DNA from: Bremerella alba
Lineage (GTDB): Bacteria; Planctomycetota; Planctomycetia; Pirellulales; Pirellulaceae
Assembly: GCF_013618625.1 (NCBI RefSeq)
Contig: NZ_JABRWO010000013.1
Span: 164,293-228,292 of the forward strand
Direction: 5' to 3'
DNA length: 64,000 bases
Of the stretch, positions 37,048 to 46,877 are shown piece by piece. Position 1 is the stretch's first letter; every line of letters starts with the position of its first letter. The position numbers and the translations under genes were made by a program. The notes beneath the pieces are model-generated. The model was not told the origin of the DNA. It searched no databases and saw only the letters and a program-made list of their open reading frames with translations.

Positions 37048-37518
37048 ATGAATTACTGGTTAATGAAGTCAGAACCGGGATCATATTCGATCGATGACCT
37101 GGCCCAAGAAAAGAAGAAGACCACGTTCTGGTCTGGCGTACGTAATTACCAGGCCCGGAATTTCATGCGAGACGACATGCAGAAAGGGGACCTGGTTCTC
37201 TTTTATCACTCCAACGCGTGCCCCCCGGCGATTGTCGGCGTGGCGGAAGTCGTGAAGGAAAGCTACCCCGACTTCACCTCGTGGGACGAGGACGACCACC
37301 ACTTCGACCCCAAAAGCACACCAGAAAATCCCCGCTGGTTTATGGTCGACATCAAGCTGAAAAAGAAATTCCCCGAACCACTTGGGCGACCTGAACTCGC
37401 CGACGTCAAATCACTTGCGGATATGGAACTGATGCGCAAAGGCTCACGTCTTTCCGTTCAGCCGGTGAAAAAGAAAGAGTTCGATGCGATCTTGAATCTA
37501 GCCAGCGTGACACTGTGA
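37048..37518 (+). CDS. EVE domain protein
   Basis: This 156-residue protein is an EVE (PUA-like) domain. It starts with NYWLMKSEPGSYSIDDL and has the WSGVRNYQARNFMRDDM and GDLVLFYHSN blocks, then GVAEVVKESYPD and the C-terminal MRKGSRLSVQPV. EVE domains bind modified bases in nucleic acids; single-domain versions are found in many genomes with unclear partners. The length is typical. It is convergent with the dehydrogenase at 37604. Confidence 0.93.
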   Translation: MNYWLMKSEPGSYSIDDLAQEKKKTTFWSGVRNYQARNFMRDDMQKGDLVLFYHSNACPPAIVGVAEVVKESYPDFTSWDEDDHHFDPKSTPENPRWFMVDIKLKKKFPEPLGRPELADVKSLADMELMRKGSRLSVQPVKKKEFDAILNLASVTL

Positions 37519-37603
37519 TCGCGCGTCACGGTGACGATAGTTTTCATTCGCCCAATTTGGGGCTTTAAAGACTTCTCGATGCTTGAACCATAGTGACTGG
37601 AAA

Positions 37604-38599
37604 CTATGAAACGGCAACTTCGTTTGTCAACGTTTTCCCTGTGGCGAATTCCTTCAGGTTTTGCACTGTCACCTGGGCGATGGCTTCCAAAGCGTTTTGG
37701 GTAAAGAAGCCTTGGTGGCCGGTAACCAGGACATTGGGGAAGGTCACCAGCCGGGCAAAGACGTCATCTTGGATGACGGTTTCCGATTTATCTTCAAAGA
37801 ACAACTCGGCTTCTTCTTCATAGACATCGATGCCCAGGGAACCGATTTGCCCCGACTTCAGTCCGCCAATTGCGGCGACGGTATCGATCAAACCGCCACG
37901 GCTGGTGTTGATAACCATGGCTCCGGCTTTCAGCTTGCCAATCGCCTCGTCATCGATCAAATGTTTGGTCACTGGAAGCAGTGGACAGTGCAACGAGATG
38001 ATATCGCTTTGAGCGAGAATTTCGTCCAGAGCCTTATAATTCACGCCTAGTTTCAGGCAGTCCTCAGCTTGCTGCACATCATAGGCGAGTAGCTCACACC
38101 CGAACCCATGCATGATTCTGGCGAAAATCTGCCCTATCTTGCCAGTACCGATCACGCCGACCGTTTTGCCATGCAGATCAAAGCCGACGAGGCCATTCAG
38201 CGAGAAATCCCCCTCGCGAACGCGGTTGTATGCCTTGTGATACTTGCGGTTGAGCGTCAGGATTAAGCCAACAGCGTGTTCGGCGACCGCGTACGGACTG
38301 TAAGCCGGCACCCGGGCAACTTGGATCCCCAGTTCATGTGCCCTGGGCAAATCAACGTTGTTGTACCCGGCACACCGCATGGCGATCAGCTTGGTTTTTC
38401 CCTTGGCCAACTTATCCAGCACGTCGGAGGAGATTTCGTCGTTGACGAAGCAGCAGATCGCCTCGAAGGGGGAGGCCAGGGGAGCGGTGGTTTGCGTCAG
38501 ACGTGGCTCAATAAAGTGCCATTGAATATCCGCCCCTTCGGCTGCGGAATCTAGAAAATGGCGGTCGTATGATTTTGTTCCAAAGACAGCGACTTCCAC
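37604..38599 (-). CDS. D-2-hydroxyacid dehydrogenase (D-lactate dehydrogenase-like)
   Basis: This 331-residue NAD-dependent dehydrogenase is probably of the LdhA type, reducing pyruvate to D-lactate. Motifs are [13 protein letters not shown], the Rossmann [26 protein letters not shown] and the catalytic His in [14 protein letters not shown] 38599 with GGGAAG upstream is chosen because the protein then begins [12 protein letters not shown], the family's first strand. A longer frame from 38716 reads through the repeat at 38622-38651 and is rejected. It is divergent from the HAD gene. Confidence 0.9.
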   Translation of the reverse strand: MEVAVFGTKSYDRHFLDSAAEGADIQWHFIEPRLTQTTAPLASPFEAICCFVNDEISSDVLDKLAKGKTKLIAMRCAGYNNVDLPRAHELGIQVARVPAYSPYAVAEHAVGLILTLNRKYHKAYNRVREGDFSLNGLVGFDLHGKTVGVIGTGKIGQIFARIMHGFGCELLAYDVQQAEDCLKLGVNYKALDEILAQSDIISLHCPLLPVTKHLIDDEAIGKLKAGAMVINTSRGGLIDTVAAIGGLKSGQIGSLGIDVYEEEAELFFEDKSETVIQDDVFARLVTFPNVLVTGHQGFFTQNALEAIAQVTVQNLKEFATGKTLTNEVAVS

Positions 38600-38621
38600 A
38601 GACTTCCCTTTACCAATGTTG

Positions 38622-38651
38622 TCCCCTCTCCCTTGGGAAGGAAAAGGAGAC
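38622..38651. repeat. Second copy type of the GC-rich interspersed repeat
   Basis: This stretch (GTCCCCTCTCCCTTGGGAAGG and the purine-rich end) reads as [10 protein letters not shown] on the minus strand. It is related in kind to the element at 12971-13010. It lies between divergent genes and has no visible role. Confidence 0.55.
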
Positions 38652-38698
38652 ATGAATTTTACTAAACGCTTAACATCCATTCGCAGCAGCAATTTATC

Positions 38699-39316
38699 AT
38701 GACCGCACTTTCCCATCTTAAAGGCATCATCTTCGATATGGACGGGACCCTGGTCGACTCAGGTCTCGACTTCGCTGCGATGCGCGCCGCGATGGGGCTG
38801 CGGCCGGGCATTCCTATCTTAGAGCAGTTGGCCGAACTCTCCCAAGACGATCGAGCGGCGAAAGAAGAGATTCTGCATCGCCACGAATTGGAAGGAGCGA
38901 AACGGGCCTCGATGATCGATGGAGCAGATCGCTTACTGCAAGCTTTGGCCCAAGAGGGCCGTCCGATGGCGATCGTGACACGAAATAGTACTGAGACCAC
39001 ACGGTACACATTAAATTTTCTGAACATTGGGCACTACTTCGACATCATCATCTGTCGTGAGGACGGACCTCACAAGCCTGACCCCTGGGCGATCCTCGAG
39101 ATTTGCCGTCGTTGGAAGCTTACCGTCGACGAGGTCGTGATGGTCGGCGACTACGAACTCGATATTCTGTCTGCCCATAACGCCGGCTGCCCGAGTGTCC
39201 TTTTTACCGAAGGAAAAGACCCTTCAAGCGTCGATGGACGGGAACTTGCCACGCACATAGCGACTCATTTCGACGAGCTTTATCACCTGCTAGCCCCTCG
39301 GGAAGATTCGATCTAG
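38699..39316 (+). CDS. HAD-family hydrolase (phosphoglycolate phosphatase-like)
   Basis: This 205-residue HAD phosphatase has motif [14 protein letters not shown], motif II in IVTRNST, motif III Lys in HKPDPW and motif [11 protein letters not shown]. The helical cap is inserted after motif I (C1 type), as in phosphoglycolate phosphatase and related enzymes. The exact phosphate ester cannot be told. It is divergent from the D-2-hydroxyacid dehydrogenase, with about 100 bp between starts. Link to glycolate metabolism is only a guess. Confidence 0.88.
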   Translation: MTALSHLKGIIFDMDGTLVDSGLDFAAMRAAMGLRPGIPILEQLAELSQDDRAAKEEILHRHELEGAKRASMIDGADRLLQALAQEGRPMAIVTRNSTETTRYTLNFLNIGHYFDIIICREDGPHKPDPWAILEICRRWKLTVDEVVMVGDYELDILSAHNAGCPSVLFTEGKDPSSVDGRELATHIATHFDELYHLLAPREDSI

Positions 39317-39414
39317 GTCACACCCAGGCAATGTGATACGATCCAAGCTCGTTTCCCCATCGGCTGGGGCATCCCAGTCGTGTTTGGTATTCCCCTCAAA
39401 AGCGGAAATCCTCG

Positions 39415-40467
39415 ATGAAGAATGGAATCTTCCTCGCGGCGTGCTTGGCCATCGTGGGCCTCGTCAGCAGCAATAGCTTCGCCCAATCCCAGCGTAATAC
39501 TGGCCAGCCTCTTGGACTGGCGCAGAATGGGCAGCAGGTCAATCCGCAGCAGCAGAATCTTCAGCCTGGGATGGTTGGCGGTCAGGCACCAGTGGGGCCA
39601 GGACAACTGATCCCGGCTCCGTTCCAGGTTACGCAGCAGGAACAGAAGTACATCGACGACATCCTGCAGTTCTGGGAATTCCGCAGCAAAAAGGTTCATC
39701 ACTACGAAGCCAACTTCGAGCGTTGGGAATACGATTCGGTTTTCGGTCCCGCTGATAGCCATAAGACCTACAGCAAAGGCACCATCAAGTACGAGCAGCC
39801 TGACAAGGGTCTTTTTAAAGTTGATACGCTCCAGCACTACACGCCTCCTAAGGAAGCGGGCAAACCTGCAACTTACGAGTTTCGTCCTAGCGAAGTCCTC
39901 GAACATTGGGTTTGCGATGGTGCTTCGATCTTCGAGTTCGATGTCGCCTCTAAGCAGTTAAAAATTTGGCCTCTCCCACCTGAACAACAAGGGAAAGCGA
40001 TCACTAACGGCCCGCTACCGTTTTTGTTTGGTGCCAAGAAAGAAGAGATCAAAGAGCGTTTTCACCTGCGTGTCTCTCCTCACCAAACCAGCAACCCCAA
40101 CGAATACTGGCTTGAAGCCTGGCCAAAACGCCCTCAAGACGCAGCGGAGTATCGCTACATCGATATCCTGATCGATCGGGAAGAATTCCTCCCGTTTGCC
40201 ATCGCGGTGTTCGATCGGAACTACAATCCCAACGCCGAGCCTCCGAACATGCCTAACTTTTCGCGGGCCGTCTATCAGTTCTCGGATCGCAAAACCTACG
40301 AAGAAGGAGGCCTGACGGCTGGCCTGCAACAGATGTTCTCACGATCGTTCTATCAGCCGCAACTGCCTAGCGGTTGGCAGCGGGTCGTTCAACAAACGCC
40401 AGGTGCTCAGCAGCAAAACCCAGGGCCAGCCAACGCCGGTCGCCCAAATCAAGCGATGCCACGTTAG
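39415..40467 (+). CDS. TIGR03009-type planctomycete exported protein
   Basis: This 350-residue protein has a signal peptide (ending SNSFAQ at about residue 24), a Gln/Pro/Gly-rich spacer (about 25-70) and a TIGR03009-like domain. Family features are QEQKYIDDILQFWEF, the FERWEYDSVFGP block, KGTIKYEQPDKGLFKVD and EHWVCDG. The family is restricted to planctomycetes as far as I know and has no known function; a LolA/LppX-like lipoprotein-carrier fold is possible. A C-terminal Gln/Pro-rich tail follows. A strong terminator lies after the gene. Confidence 0.85.
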   Translation: MKNGIFLAACLAIVGLVSSNSFAQSQRNTGQPLGLAQNGQQVNPQQQNLQPGMVGGQAPVGPGQLIPAPFQVTQQEQKYIDDILQFWEFRSKKVHHYEANFERWEYDSVFGPADSHKTYSKGTIKYEQPDKGLFKVDTLQHYTPPKEAGKPATYEFRPSEVLEHWVCDGASIFEFDVASKQLKIWPLPPEQQGKAITNGPLPFLFGAKKEEIKERFHLRVSPHQTSNPNEYWLEAWPKRPQDAAEYRYIDILIDREEFLPFAIAVFDRNYNPNAEPPNMPNFSRAVYQFSDRKTYEEGGLTAGLQQMFSRSFYQPQLPSGWQRVVQQTPGAQQQNPGPANAGRPNQAMPR

Positions 40468-40500
40468 GATCTATTCCTCCCAAATCGCCTTATTTCGCAT

Positions 40501-40551
40501 AAAATCCACCTTCTCGATTACTTCGTTAATCGGAAAGGTGGATTTTCTTTT
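40501..40551 (+). terminator. Rho-independent terminator after the TIGR03009 gene
   Basis: A 12-bp perfect stem (AAAATCCACCTT with its complement), with an inner stem TCGATT/AATCGG-like, is followed by CTTTT. Confidence 0.85.
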
Positions 40552-40639
40552 GCCCCGTTTCTTCTCGCGCTATAATTCAGTTACCTGAGAATAGGAACGC
40601 TAGTTCTAGCGCTCACTCCTTGTGTAGATAGGTCCCCGG

Positions 40640-42838
40640 ATGTTGAAAGCTCGCGGCACCTGGATTCGGTGGGCAGAAGCTTTTCTGCTCCTGGCTCTAG
40701 TTATGATGTCCCCCTCGGCAGTGCTATCTCAGCAGGACGTACCTGCTGCTGAGGCAGAGAACCAAGCAAACCAAGCAGCGGCCCCCAAACTGACTGGCGT
40801 CCGGCTAAAGATCCCGTTGCCCATTAGTGGTACGGTTGATACGGACGTTAAAAAAAGCCTTCAAAAGCTTCTCTCTCGACTAGCAGACAAAGACGAACGC
40901 CCAATCGTTATTCTTGAAATTGAGGGCGACCCGGATGGCAAGTCGCGCGGAAGCGAATTTGAACGCAGCTTGGCGATCGCTCGGTTTCTAACTTCCAAAG
41001 AGGCGACCCGGCTCAAGACGGTCGCTTACCTGAAAGGCCCGATCGAAGGTCATGCGGCGCTCGTCCCGCTGGCGTGCGAACAGATTGTGATGCATCCAGA
41101 AGCTCAGCTAGGCAACGCCGGAATCGACGAAGCCTCGATCTCTACCACGATGCGTCATGCTTACGAAGAGATCGCCGGCTTCCGCAACGTCCTGCCGCCG
41201 CAACTGGCGCTCGGCATGCTGGACCCAGGTCTGGAAATCTATCACGTCAACGACCGTCGCTTTGTAAGTGGTGAAGAATACGCCAAGCTGAAAGACGAAG
41301 GTCAGGTCGCCACCTCAGAGAAACTCGTTCCCCGTGGGCAGATGGCACTTTTTACCGCCAATCAACTGCGGCAGGACCTCCAACTGATTAGCCACGTCAG
41401 CGAAAACTATCGCCAACTGGCTGCCATGCTTGAGATTCCCGAAAATCAGATCACCCAAGACCTGGGGCTTAACCGCGACTGGAAAGCGGCCCGGTTCGTC
41501 ATGGATGGCGAGATCTCGAATCGGATGGTGCAGCGAACTTCCCTTTCAATGCAAGACGCCGTTACCGGTGGTGTGAACTTCATGTTGATCGAACTGAAGT
41601 CGCAAGGAGGTGATCCGGTTGCGTGCGAGAATATGGTCAATTTCCTGCTTGGGTTGCCTGATTCGGTTCATACGGTGGCCTTGATCACCGAAGAGGCTTC
41701 CTCCAATGCATCGTTGATTGCGATGGCCTGCGACGAAATCGCGATTGCCCCCAATGCCAATCTCGGAGGCGAGGGGAGCTACCACTACACCCAACAAGGT
41801 CGCGTCGATCTGGAAAATTACTTGTCTAAAATCTCTGTCGAAGCCAAACGATCGTGGTCGATCTGGGGCGCGATGAATGACCCAGAATTGAAGGTCTTCC
41901 GCTACGAACGTCCTGGCACCACGCTCACCAAGTATCTCAGCGAGCGTGAAGCAACCGAGCTTGCCGACCCTCAAGAGTGGAAGCAAGGTCCAGAGATCAC
42001 GCAGCCAGACGCAGCGTTGCAACTGACCGGCACCCAGGCACTCGATTGGGGAGTAGCCGATGCCGGAGCGGCTAGTGTGTCGGACATTACACGGCGATAC
42101 GGCCTGCCGGACGAGCTTGAGATCCCCAAGCAAAACTGGGCTCACCAGTTTGTCGAAATTTTGGCGAAGCCTAGCCTAGCGATGTTTTGCTTGTTTATCG
42201 GCGTGATCGCTTTGATTAGCGAGTTTAAAGCGCCAGGCGTGGGCATCCCTGGGTTTGTGGCGGTGATGTGCTTTGGGCTTTTTTTCTGGAGCCGCTTCCT
42301 CAACGGCACCGCCGGTTGGCTGGAAGCGATGCTAATCGTTGGTGGCCTTTTCTTTATCATTCTCGAGATTCTAGTGCTGCCTGGCTTTGGTATCTTCGGC
42401 CTGGGAGGAGGTGCGATGTTCATCACCGGGATCGTGCTGGCCATGCAGACATTTATTTGGCCGACGACGGACTACGAACTCGACCAGGTACCTTACTCCT
42501 TGGCGACGATCTTGGTCCTGTTCTCAGGGATGATCGCTGCGGCTTTCTTTGCAAAGCACGTTCTTCCAAGGACCCCATTCTTGAATCAAACGATGCTGAA
42601 TGCTCCGGATGACGAAGCCCAGGAAGAAATTCGCCGCCGAGAAACGATCGTCGACCTAACTCACCTGGTGGGTAGTGCAGGCCATGCCCTGACGCCACTG
42701 CGTCCTAGTGGTAAAGCGAAAATCGGACACGAAATCGTGAGCGTAACGTCCGATGGTGATATGATTGAACAAGGGGAAAAGGTTGTCGTTGTTCAAGTTC
42801 GCGGCAACTACGCCATCGTTCGCTCGGAATCGCAATAA
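40640..42838 (+). CDS. Long NfeD-type membrane protein with two ClpP-like modules
   Basis: This 732-residue protein has a signal or first membrane segment (about 10-30), then two ClpP/crotonase-like serine-protease modules: residues about 55-290 with ACEQIVMHPEAQLGNAG, and about 290-500 with the Ser-rich EEASSNASLIAMACDEIA. Membrane helices follow at about 505-640 (SLAMFCLFIGVIALISEF), then a C-terminal OB domain (KIGHEIVSV, VQVRGNYAIV). Long NfeD proteins cleave or handle membrane proteins such as stomatin. Whether both modules keep their Ser-Lys pairs is unclear. It is followed by a short NfeD and FloA, the standard partner set. Confidence 0.9.
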   Translation: MLKARGTWIRWAEAFLLLALVMMSPSAVLSQQDVPAAEAENQANQAAAPKLTGVRLKIPLPISGTVDTDVKKSLQKLLSRLADKDERPIVILEIEGDPDGKSRGSEFERSLAIARFLTSKEATRLKTVAYLKGPIEGHAALVPLACEQIVMHPEAQLGNAGIDEASISTTMRHAYEEIAGFRNVLPPQLALGMLDPGLEIYHVNDRRFVSGEEYAKLKDEGQVATSEKLVPRGQMALFTANQLRQDLQLISHVSENYRQLAAMLEIPENQITQDLGLNRDWKAARFVMDGEISNRMVQRTSLSMQDAVTGGVNFMLIELKSQGGDPVACENMVNFLLGLPDSVHTVALITEEASSNASLIAMACDEIAIAPNANLGGEGSYHYTQQGRVDLENYLSKISVEAKRSWSIWGAMNDPELKVFRYERPGTTLTKYLSEREATELADPQEWKQGPEITQPDAALQLTGTQALDWGVADAGAASVSDITRRYGLPDELEIPKQNWAHQFVEILAKPSLAMFCLFIGVIALISEFKAPGVGIPGFVAVMCFGLFFWSRFLNGTAGWLEAMLIVGGLFFIILEILVLPGFGIFGLGGGAMFITGIVLAMQTFIWPTTDYELDQVPYSLATILVLFSGMIAAAFFAKHVLPRTPFLNQTMLNAPDDEAQEEIRRRETIVDLTHLVGSAGHALTPLRPSGKAKIGHEIVSVTSDGDMIEQGEKVVVVQVRGNYAIVRSESQ

Positions 42839-42878
42839 TTCATCTGTTGTCATCCCGAGACCATTCGAGAGATCGTCC

Positions 42879-43460
42879 ATGTCACCAATAACCATCGCCT
42901 TGATTCTGCTCCTCTCAGGGCTGGCGTTCATTGTCCTTGAGGTGTTCCTTCCCTCAGGAGGCATCTTGGGGTTTGTCGCGGCTGTGCTATTGGTAGGTTC
43001 CGTCATTTACGCATACTTGAAGTGTGACATCGCTGTAGGTACTGCTTTCCTCGCGGCCACGGTGATTACGGTTCCTGTGATGATTGGTATTGCAATTCGT
43101 GTTTGGCCTCATACCCCCATGGGACGAATGATTTTGCTCGACTCGGCCTCCGAAGAGTTCGCCGATTCCCTCGAAAATTCCGGCCACACAGAACTGGTCG
43201 GTCGCCGAGGGATTGCTCGCAGCAACCTTCTGCCCAGCGGCGTCGCCGAAATTGATGGCAATCGCTGGGACGTGATTATCGTAGGCCCGGCCGCCGATCG
43301 AGGGGATTTGATCGAAGTCGTCGAGGTCGAAGGGAATCGAGTCCTGGTAACCCGGATCGACGAGACCGATGAGGTTCCCGAGCCTGTCTCGGAAATCGAA
43401 ACGTCGGAATCACTAACAACTCGCAACGACGAAATTTTCGAAGACGACCCGTTTGCTTGA
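42879..43460 (+). CDS. Short NfeD-family membrane protein
   Basis: This 193-residue protein has an N-terminal membrane part of three or four helices (ITIALILLLSGLAFIVLEVF, then GFVAAVLLVGSVI) and a C-terminal OB-fold domain with VGRRGIARSNLLPSGVAE and a DVIIVGPAADRGD strand. This is the short NfeD form that works with flotillins. ATG 42879 is chosen because it begins the first helix; an upstream in-frame ATG at 42765 overlaps the end of the long NfeD gene and is rejected. It lies between the long NfeD and floA. Confidence 0.9.
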   Translation: MSPITIALILLLSGLAFIVLEVFLPSGGILGFVAAVLLVGSVIYAYLKCDIAVGTAFLAATVITVPVMIGIAIRVWPHTPMGRMILLDSASEEFADSLENSGHTELVGRRGIARSNLLPSGVAEIDGNRWDVIIVGPAADRGDLIEVVEVEGNRVLVTRIDETDEVPEPVSEIETSESLTTRNDEIFEDDPFA

Positions 43461-43530
43461 CTTTCGCCGTCAGAATGCCATAACTGATGGCTGAATCAAT
43501 ACCTATGGTACAGCGGTAGAAACACTCCCC

Positions 43531-44592
43531 ATGCAATACTTCGTTGAAATCTCTCTGCTTGCCAACTGGTGGGCGAACCTGGTGATTATCGGCATGCTGG
43601 CCGCGGCGCTAGTGATGTTGGTCGTCCTTGGGATCTTCGCGTTTTACTTCCGCCTCTGGATTCAATCGATCTGGACCGGTGCTGGCATCACCATCTTCGA
43701 CCTGCTCGGCATGTCGTTCCGGAATGTGAACGCCAAGATGATCGTCCGCAGCAAAATCATGGCCGTTCAAGCCGGGCTGGGTGATTCGTCTGGGATCACC
43801 ACAAAAGCACTTGAAGCGCACAATCTGGCTGGTGGTAACGTACCCCAGGTCATCAAAGCGATGATCGCGGCCAACAAAGCGAAGACCATTCAATTGACGT
43901 TCCGTGAAGCGACCGCCATCGACCTGGCTGGACGCGATGTGCTGGAAGCGGTGCAAACGAGCGTATATCCGAAAGTGATCGACTGCCCACCGCGAAATGC
44001 CAAACGCACATCACTAGATGCGATGGCCAAGAATGGAATCCAGCTCAAGGTCAAAGCCCGGGTGACAGTGCGGGCCAACTTACAGCGGTTAATTGGTGGT
44101 GCCACGGAAGAAACGATCATCGGTCGTGTGGGGGAGGGGATTGTCAGTGCGATCGGTTCTGCCGAAACGCATTCCAACGTGCTGGAGAATCCCGACCTGA
44201 TCTCTAAGGCCGTGCTGTCACGTCGCCTAGATTCCAACACGGCGTTTGAAATTGTCTCGATCGATATCGCTGACATTGATGTTGGCGAAAACATTGGTGC
44301 TCGACTGCAGGCCGATCAGGCGGAAGCCGACACGCAAGTTGCCCGGGCACGTGCCGAAGGTCGCCGAGCAATGGCCGTGGCTGAAGAACGAGAAAACCTG
44401 GCTGAAATCGAAAATGCTCGCTCCGCGGTCGTCGATGCCGAATCGGAAGTTCCGAAGGCCATTTCCGAAGCCTTTCGCAACGGCGGTTTAAGCATCATGG
44501 ATTACTACTCACTGCGAAACGTGCAGGCCGACACGGACATGCGTAAGTCTATCGCCCTTTCCAGTGGTTCCGTCGGCTCGTCGAGTAAGTAA
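43531..44592 (+). CDS. floA: Flotillin-like protein FloA (UPF0365)
   Basis: This 353-residue membrane protein has an N-terminal hydrophobic hairpin ([19 protein letters not shown]) and the SPFH domain. Family blocks are [57 protein letters not shown] and the Ala/Glu-rich C-terminal helix with [20 protein letters not shown]. FloA scaffolds membrane microdomains and alters fluidity. The order long NfeD, short NfeD, floA matches the usual operon. The next gene starts 24 bp later. Confidence 0.96.
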   Translation: MQYFVEISLLANWWANLVIIGMLAAALVMLVVLGIFAFYFRLWIQSIWTGAGITIFDLLGMSFRNVNAKMIVRSKIMAVQAGLGDSSGITTKALEAHNLAGGNVPQVIKAMIAANKAKTIQLTFREATAIDLAGRDVLEAVQTSVYPKVIDCPPRNAKRTSLDAMAKNGIQLKVKARVTVRANLQRLIGGATEETIIGRVGEGIVSAIGSAETHSNVLENPDLISKAVLSRRLDSNTAFEIVSIDIADIDVGENIGARLQADQAEADTQVARARAEGRRAMAVAEERENLAEIENARSAVVDAESEVPKAISEAFRNGGLSIMDYYSLRNVQADTDMRKSIALSSGSVGSSSK

Positions 44593-44616
44593 GCCCCGCC
44601 ATCAGGGACATCACTT

Positions 44617-45186
44617 GTGGGAATTTGGAACCTAATAGCCGACGTCGACGCCATCGAATTGCTGATTCGTATCGGCATTGTCGTGCTTTTTATGGTTGGT
44701 CCTTATTTGCTTCAACTTTTAGGAGGGAAAGCCGTGCAAGACGATCGCGGACAACGTCGCAGGCGAGAACCTCAAACGGACCTGGAACGCGAGATCCAAG
44801 ACTTTCTCGAACAAAGTCGCGGCGGCGGAAACACCTCCTCTTCTCGCGTCCCGGCTCAGTCGGCCGATGCCTATCATGAAGATGAGTTCGTTGAAGCAGA
44901 ATCTGCCCATGAATCGCTTCGAGACCATCACCTCGAATCGCCGATTGATGTTTCCCATCCAGAAGCCAAGAAACGCGAAGAACGACAGCCTTACGCGATC
45001 GAGGCAATGGTTCATCAGGAACATCAGTATGAAGAATCCGAGTCATATAACTACGACTCGGATTCGACTACTGGGTCGCCAGATGCAGGTGCCGCGATCG
45101 CCGCTATGTTCCGCGATCCGACTCAGTTACGCAATGCTTTCATACTCGGCGAAATCATGGCCCGCCCGAAGCCCCGACGTCGATAG
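44617..45186 (+). CDS. Small membrane-anchored protein of unknown function
   Basis: I do not recognise this 189-residue protein. It has one N-terminal membrane segment (IRIGIVVLFMVGPYLLQLL, about 14-33), then a long, polar, probably disordered region rich in Glu, Gln, Ser and His, with Arg clusters RRRREPQTD, and a short C-terminal helix with RNAFILGEIMARPKPRRR. GTG 44617 with AGGGAC upstream is the likely start. It follows floA by 24 bp and may belong to the microdomain operon. The GTG start is not certain. Confidence 0.62.
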   Translation: MGIWNLIADVDAIELLIRIGIVVLFMVGPYLLQLLGGKAVQDDRGQRRRREPQTDLEREIQDFLEQSRGGGNTSSSRVPAQSADAYHEDEFVEAESAHESLRDHHLESPIDVSHPEAKKREERQPYAIEAMVHQEHQYEESESYNYDSDSTTGSPDAGAAIAAMFRDPTQLRNAFILGEIMARPKPRRR

Positions 45187-45375
45187 TGCGAACTCGGTCA
45201 CTTCTCAATAGTCCGGCGATAACACGCATACCTCTTTTGACTCGACCGAACGTCTGGGTTTACCTCTGGGTCTAAAGTGACTCGGCAAGCTGTGTTACAA
45301 TTCTCGGTGCACAGCATAGCTAAATATTGAAAGCGAGCGATATTCCTCGCCCCCCTTTAAGGTAAGGCTCCTACC

Positions 45376-46293
45376 ATGCCAAGCATTGAAATTGTTCCGG
45401 GAAAAACCAAGATCGGCTGGATCGGTACCGGTGTCATGGGTGCCAGCATGTGTGGCCATCTGATCGACAAGGGATTCTCGGCAACCGTTTCCAATCGCAC
45501 GAAGGAGAAAGCCGCAGGACTGTTGGAGAAAGGCGCACAGTGGGCAGACACGCCCAAGCAAGTGGCCGAAGCCAGTGACGTGATCTTCACAATCGTTGGT
45601 TTTCCGGCAGACGTTCGGAGCGTCCTTCTAGGAGACGATGGTGTTCTGGCCGGCAGCAAAGCAGGCAACATCCTAGTCGATATGACGACCAGCGAACCGA
45701 CCTTAGCCGTCGAAATTGCCGAGACCTCCCACGCCAAAGGTGTGTATAGCATCGACGCGCCCGTTTCCGGTGGTGACATCGGTGCCAAAGAAGCTCGGCT
45801 GTCGATCATGATCGGGGGTGATGAGGAAGTCGTCACCGCTTTGAATCCTTGCTGGGAAGCAATGGGGAAAACGATCGTTCGTCAAGGTGGGCCCGGGGCA
45901 GGGCAGCACACCAAAATGGTCAACCAAACGCTAATCGCGACCGGCATGATTGGCGTCTGCGAAGCCTTACTGTATGGTCATAAAGCTGGTCTCGATTTAG
46001 AGACCGTCCTACAGAGTGTGGGTTCAGGTGCGGCCGGCAGTTGGTCGCTAACCAATCTGGGGCCGCGTATCATTGACAACAACTTCGACCCCGGATTTTT
46101 TGTCGAGCACTTTATCAAAGACATGGGCATCGCTCTTTCCGAAGCTCGCAAGATGGGAATCGCATTGCCAGGCCTTGCCCTGGGCGAGCAACTCTACCAA
46201 GCCGTTAAAGCCCAAGGTCATGGCCGACTCGGCACGCATGCTCTTGAACTTGCGCTGTGCCAGTTGAATGACATCGATTGGAAAAATCGTTGA
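45376..46293 (+). CDS. NAD(P)-dependent beta-hydroxyacid dehydrogenase family protein
   Basis: This 305-residue enzyme is of the 3-hydroxyisobutyrate/tartronate semialdehyde dehydrogenase family. It has the Rossmann [17 protein letters not shown], the family block [18 protein letters not shown] and the catalytic lysine in [11 protein letters not shown] (GxxKxxN). A C-terminal helical domain follows. The substrate could be tartronate semialdehyde, 3-hydroxyisobutyrate or a related acid; neighbours do not help. ATG 45376 has a weak AAGG upstream. The response-regulator gene follows by about 150 bp. Confidence 0.9.
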   Translation: MPSIEIVPGKTKIGWIGTGVMGASMCGHLIDKGFSATVSNRTKEKAAGLLEKGAQWADTPKQVAEASDVIFTIVGFPADVRSVLLGDDGVLAGSKAGNILVDMTTSEPTLAVEIAETSHAKGVYSIDAPVSGGDIGAKEARLSIMIGGDEEVVTALNPCWEAMGKTIVRQGGPGAGQHTKMVNQTLIATGMIGVCEALLYGHKAGLDLETVLQSVGSGAAGSWSLTNLGPRIIDNNFDPGFFVEHFIKDMGIALSEARKMGIALPGLALGEQLYQAVKAQGHGRLGTHALELALCQLNDIDWKNR

Positions 46294-46441
46294 ACATTCG
46301 ACTCTAACGATTATGCCGCCGACCCCAGTGAAAAACGTTGTCTTTTCGCAACCGTTGCATTTTGACAACGCTACTTTGCGGGGAATGCTTGAGTGCACGA
46401 TGGACTGTACGCAACGGCGACACGCAAATAGGGGCAATACA

Positions 46442-46870
46442 ATGATTGCGGATGCCATTCCTCAAATGGAAGAACTCACCGACCTAGAGGTCCGAGGTGA
46501 TGTTCTTATTTGCGATGATGAGCCTGATATTTGTGAGGCCTTAGCTCACTTCGTCAAGAAGCGAGGCTTCGATCCGATCGTCACCCACAAAGGGAACGAT
46601 TGCATCCGGCTTGCTCTTCAGCAACGCCCTATGGCCATTCTGTTGGACGTCAATCTTCCGGATTCCAACGGGTTGGATGTTTGCTCGCAATTGACCGATG
46701 CAGTGCAGACCAGCCAGATCCCCGTCATCATCCTTAGTGCCAACGGCGGCGATGATATGATTCGGCAAAGTCGCCGCAGTGGGGCTCGTTTCTACGTTCG
46801 CAAGCCTTACGACCCCAATACGGTCGTCGCGATTCTAGAGCAAGCCGTCAACGACGCACAGGCCTGGTAA
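46442..46870 (+). CDS. Single-domain response regulator
   Basis: This 142-residue receiver-domain protein has no output domain. It has the acidic pair in CDDEPDI, the phosphoacceptor Asp in AILLDVNLPDSNG, a Ser in IILSANGG and the lysine in VRKPYDP. Stand-alone receivers usually pass phosphate on or act on protein partners; no histidine kinase is nearby. ATG 46442 is chosen. A longer frame from 46268 would overlap the dehydrogenase gene and start with non-family sequence. It is convergent with the PQQ-type gene. Confidence 0.9.
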   Translation: MIADAIPQMEELTDLEVRGDVLICDDEPDICEALAHFVKKRGFDPIVTHKGNDCIRLALQQRPMAILLDVNLPDSNGLDVCSQLTDAVQTSQIPVIILSANGGDDMIRQSRRSGARFYVRKPYDPNTVVAILEQAVNDAQAW

Positions 46871-46877
46871 CGCCGTC

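Noticed and set aside
42765..42878. N-terminal extension of the short NfeD gene
   Set aside because: It overlaps the long NfeD gene and lacks family match; ATG 42879 starts the first helix.
46362..46390. TTGACA with a 17-bp spacer before the response regulator
   Set aside because: The -10 hexamer (ATGCTT) is a poor match; too weak to call a promoter.
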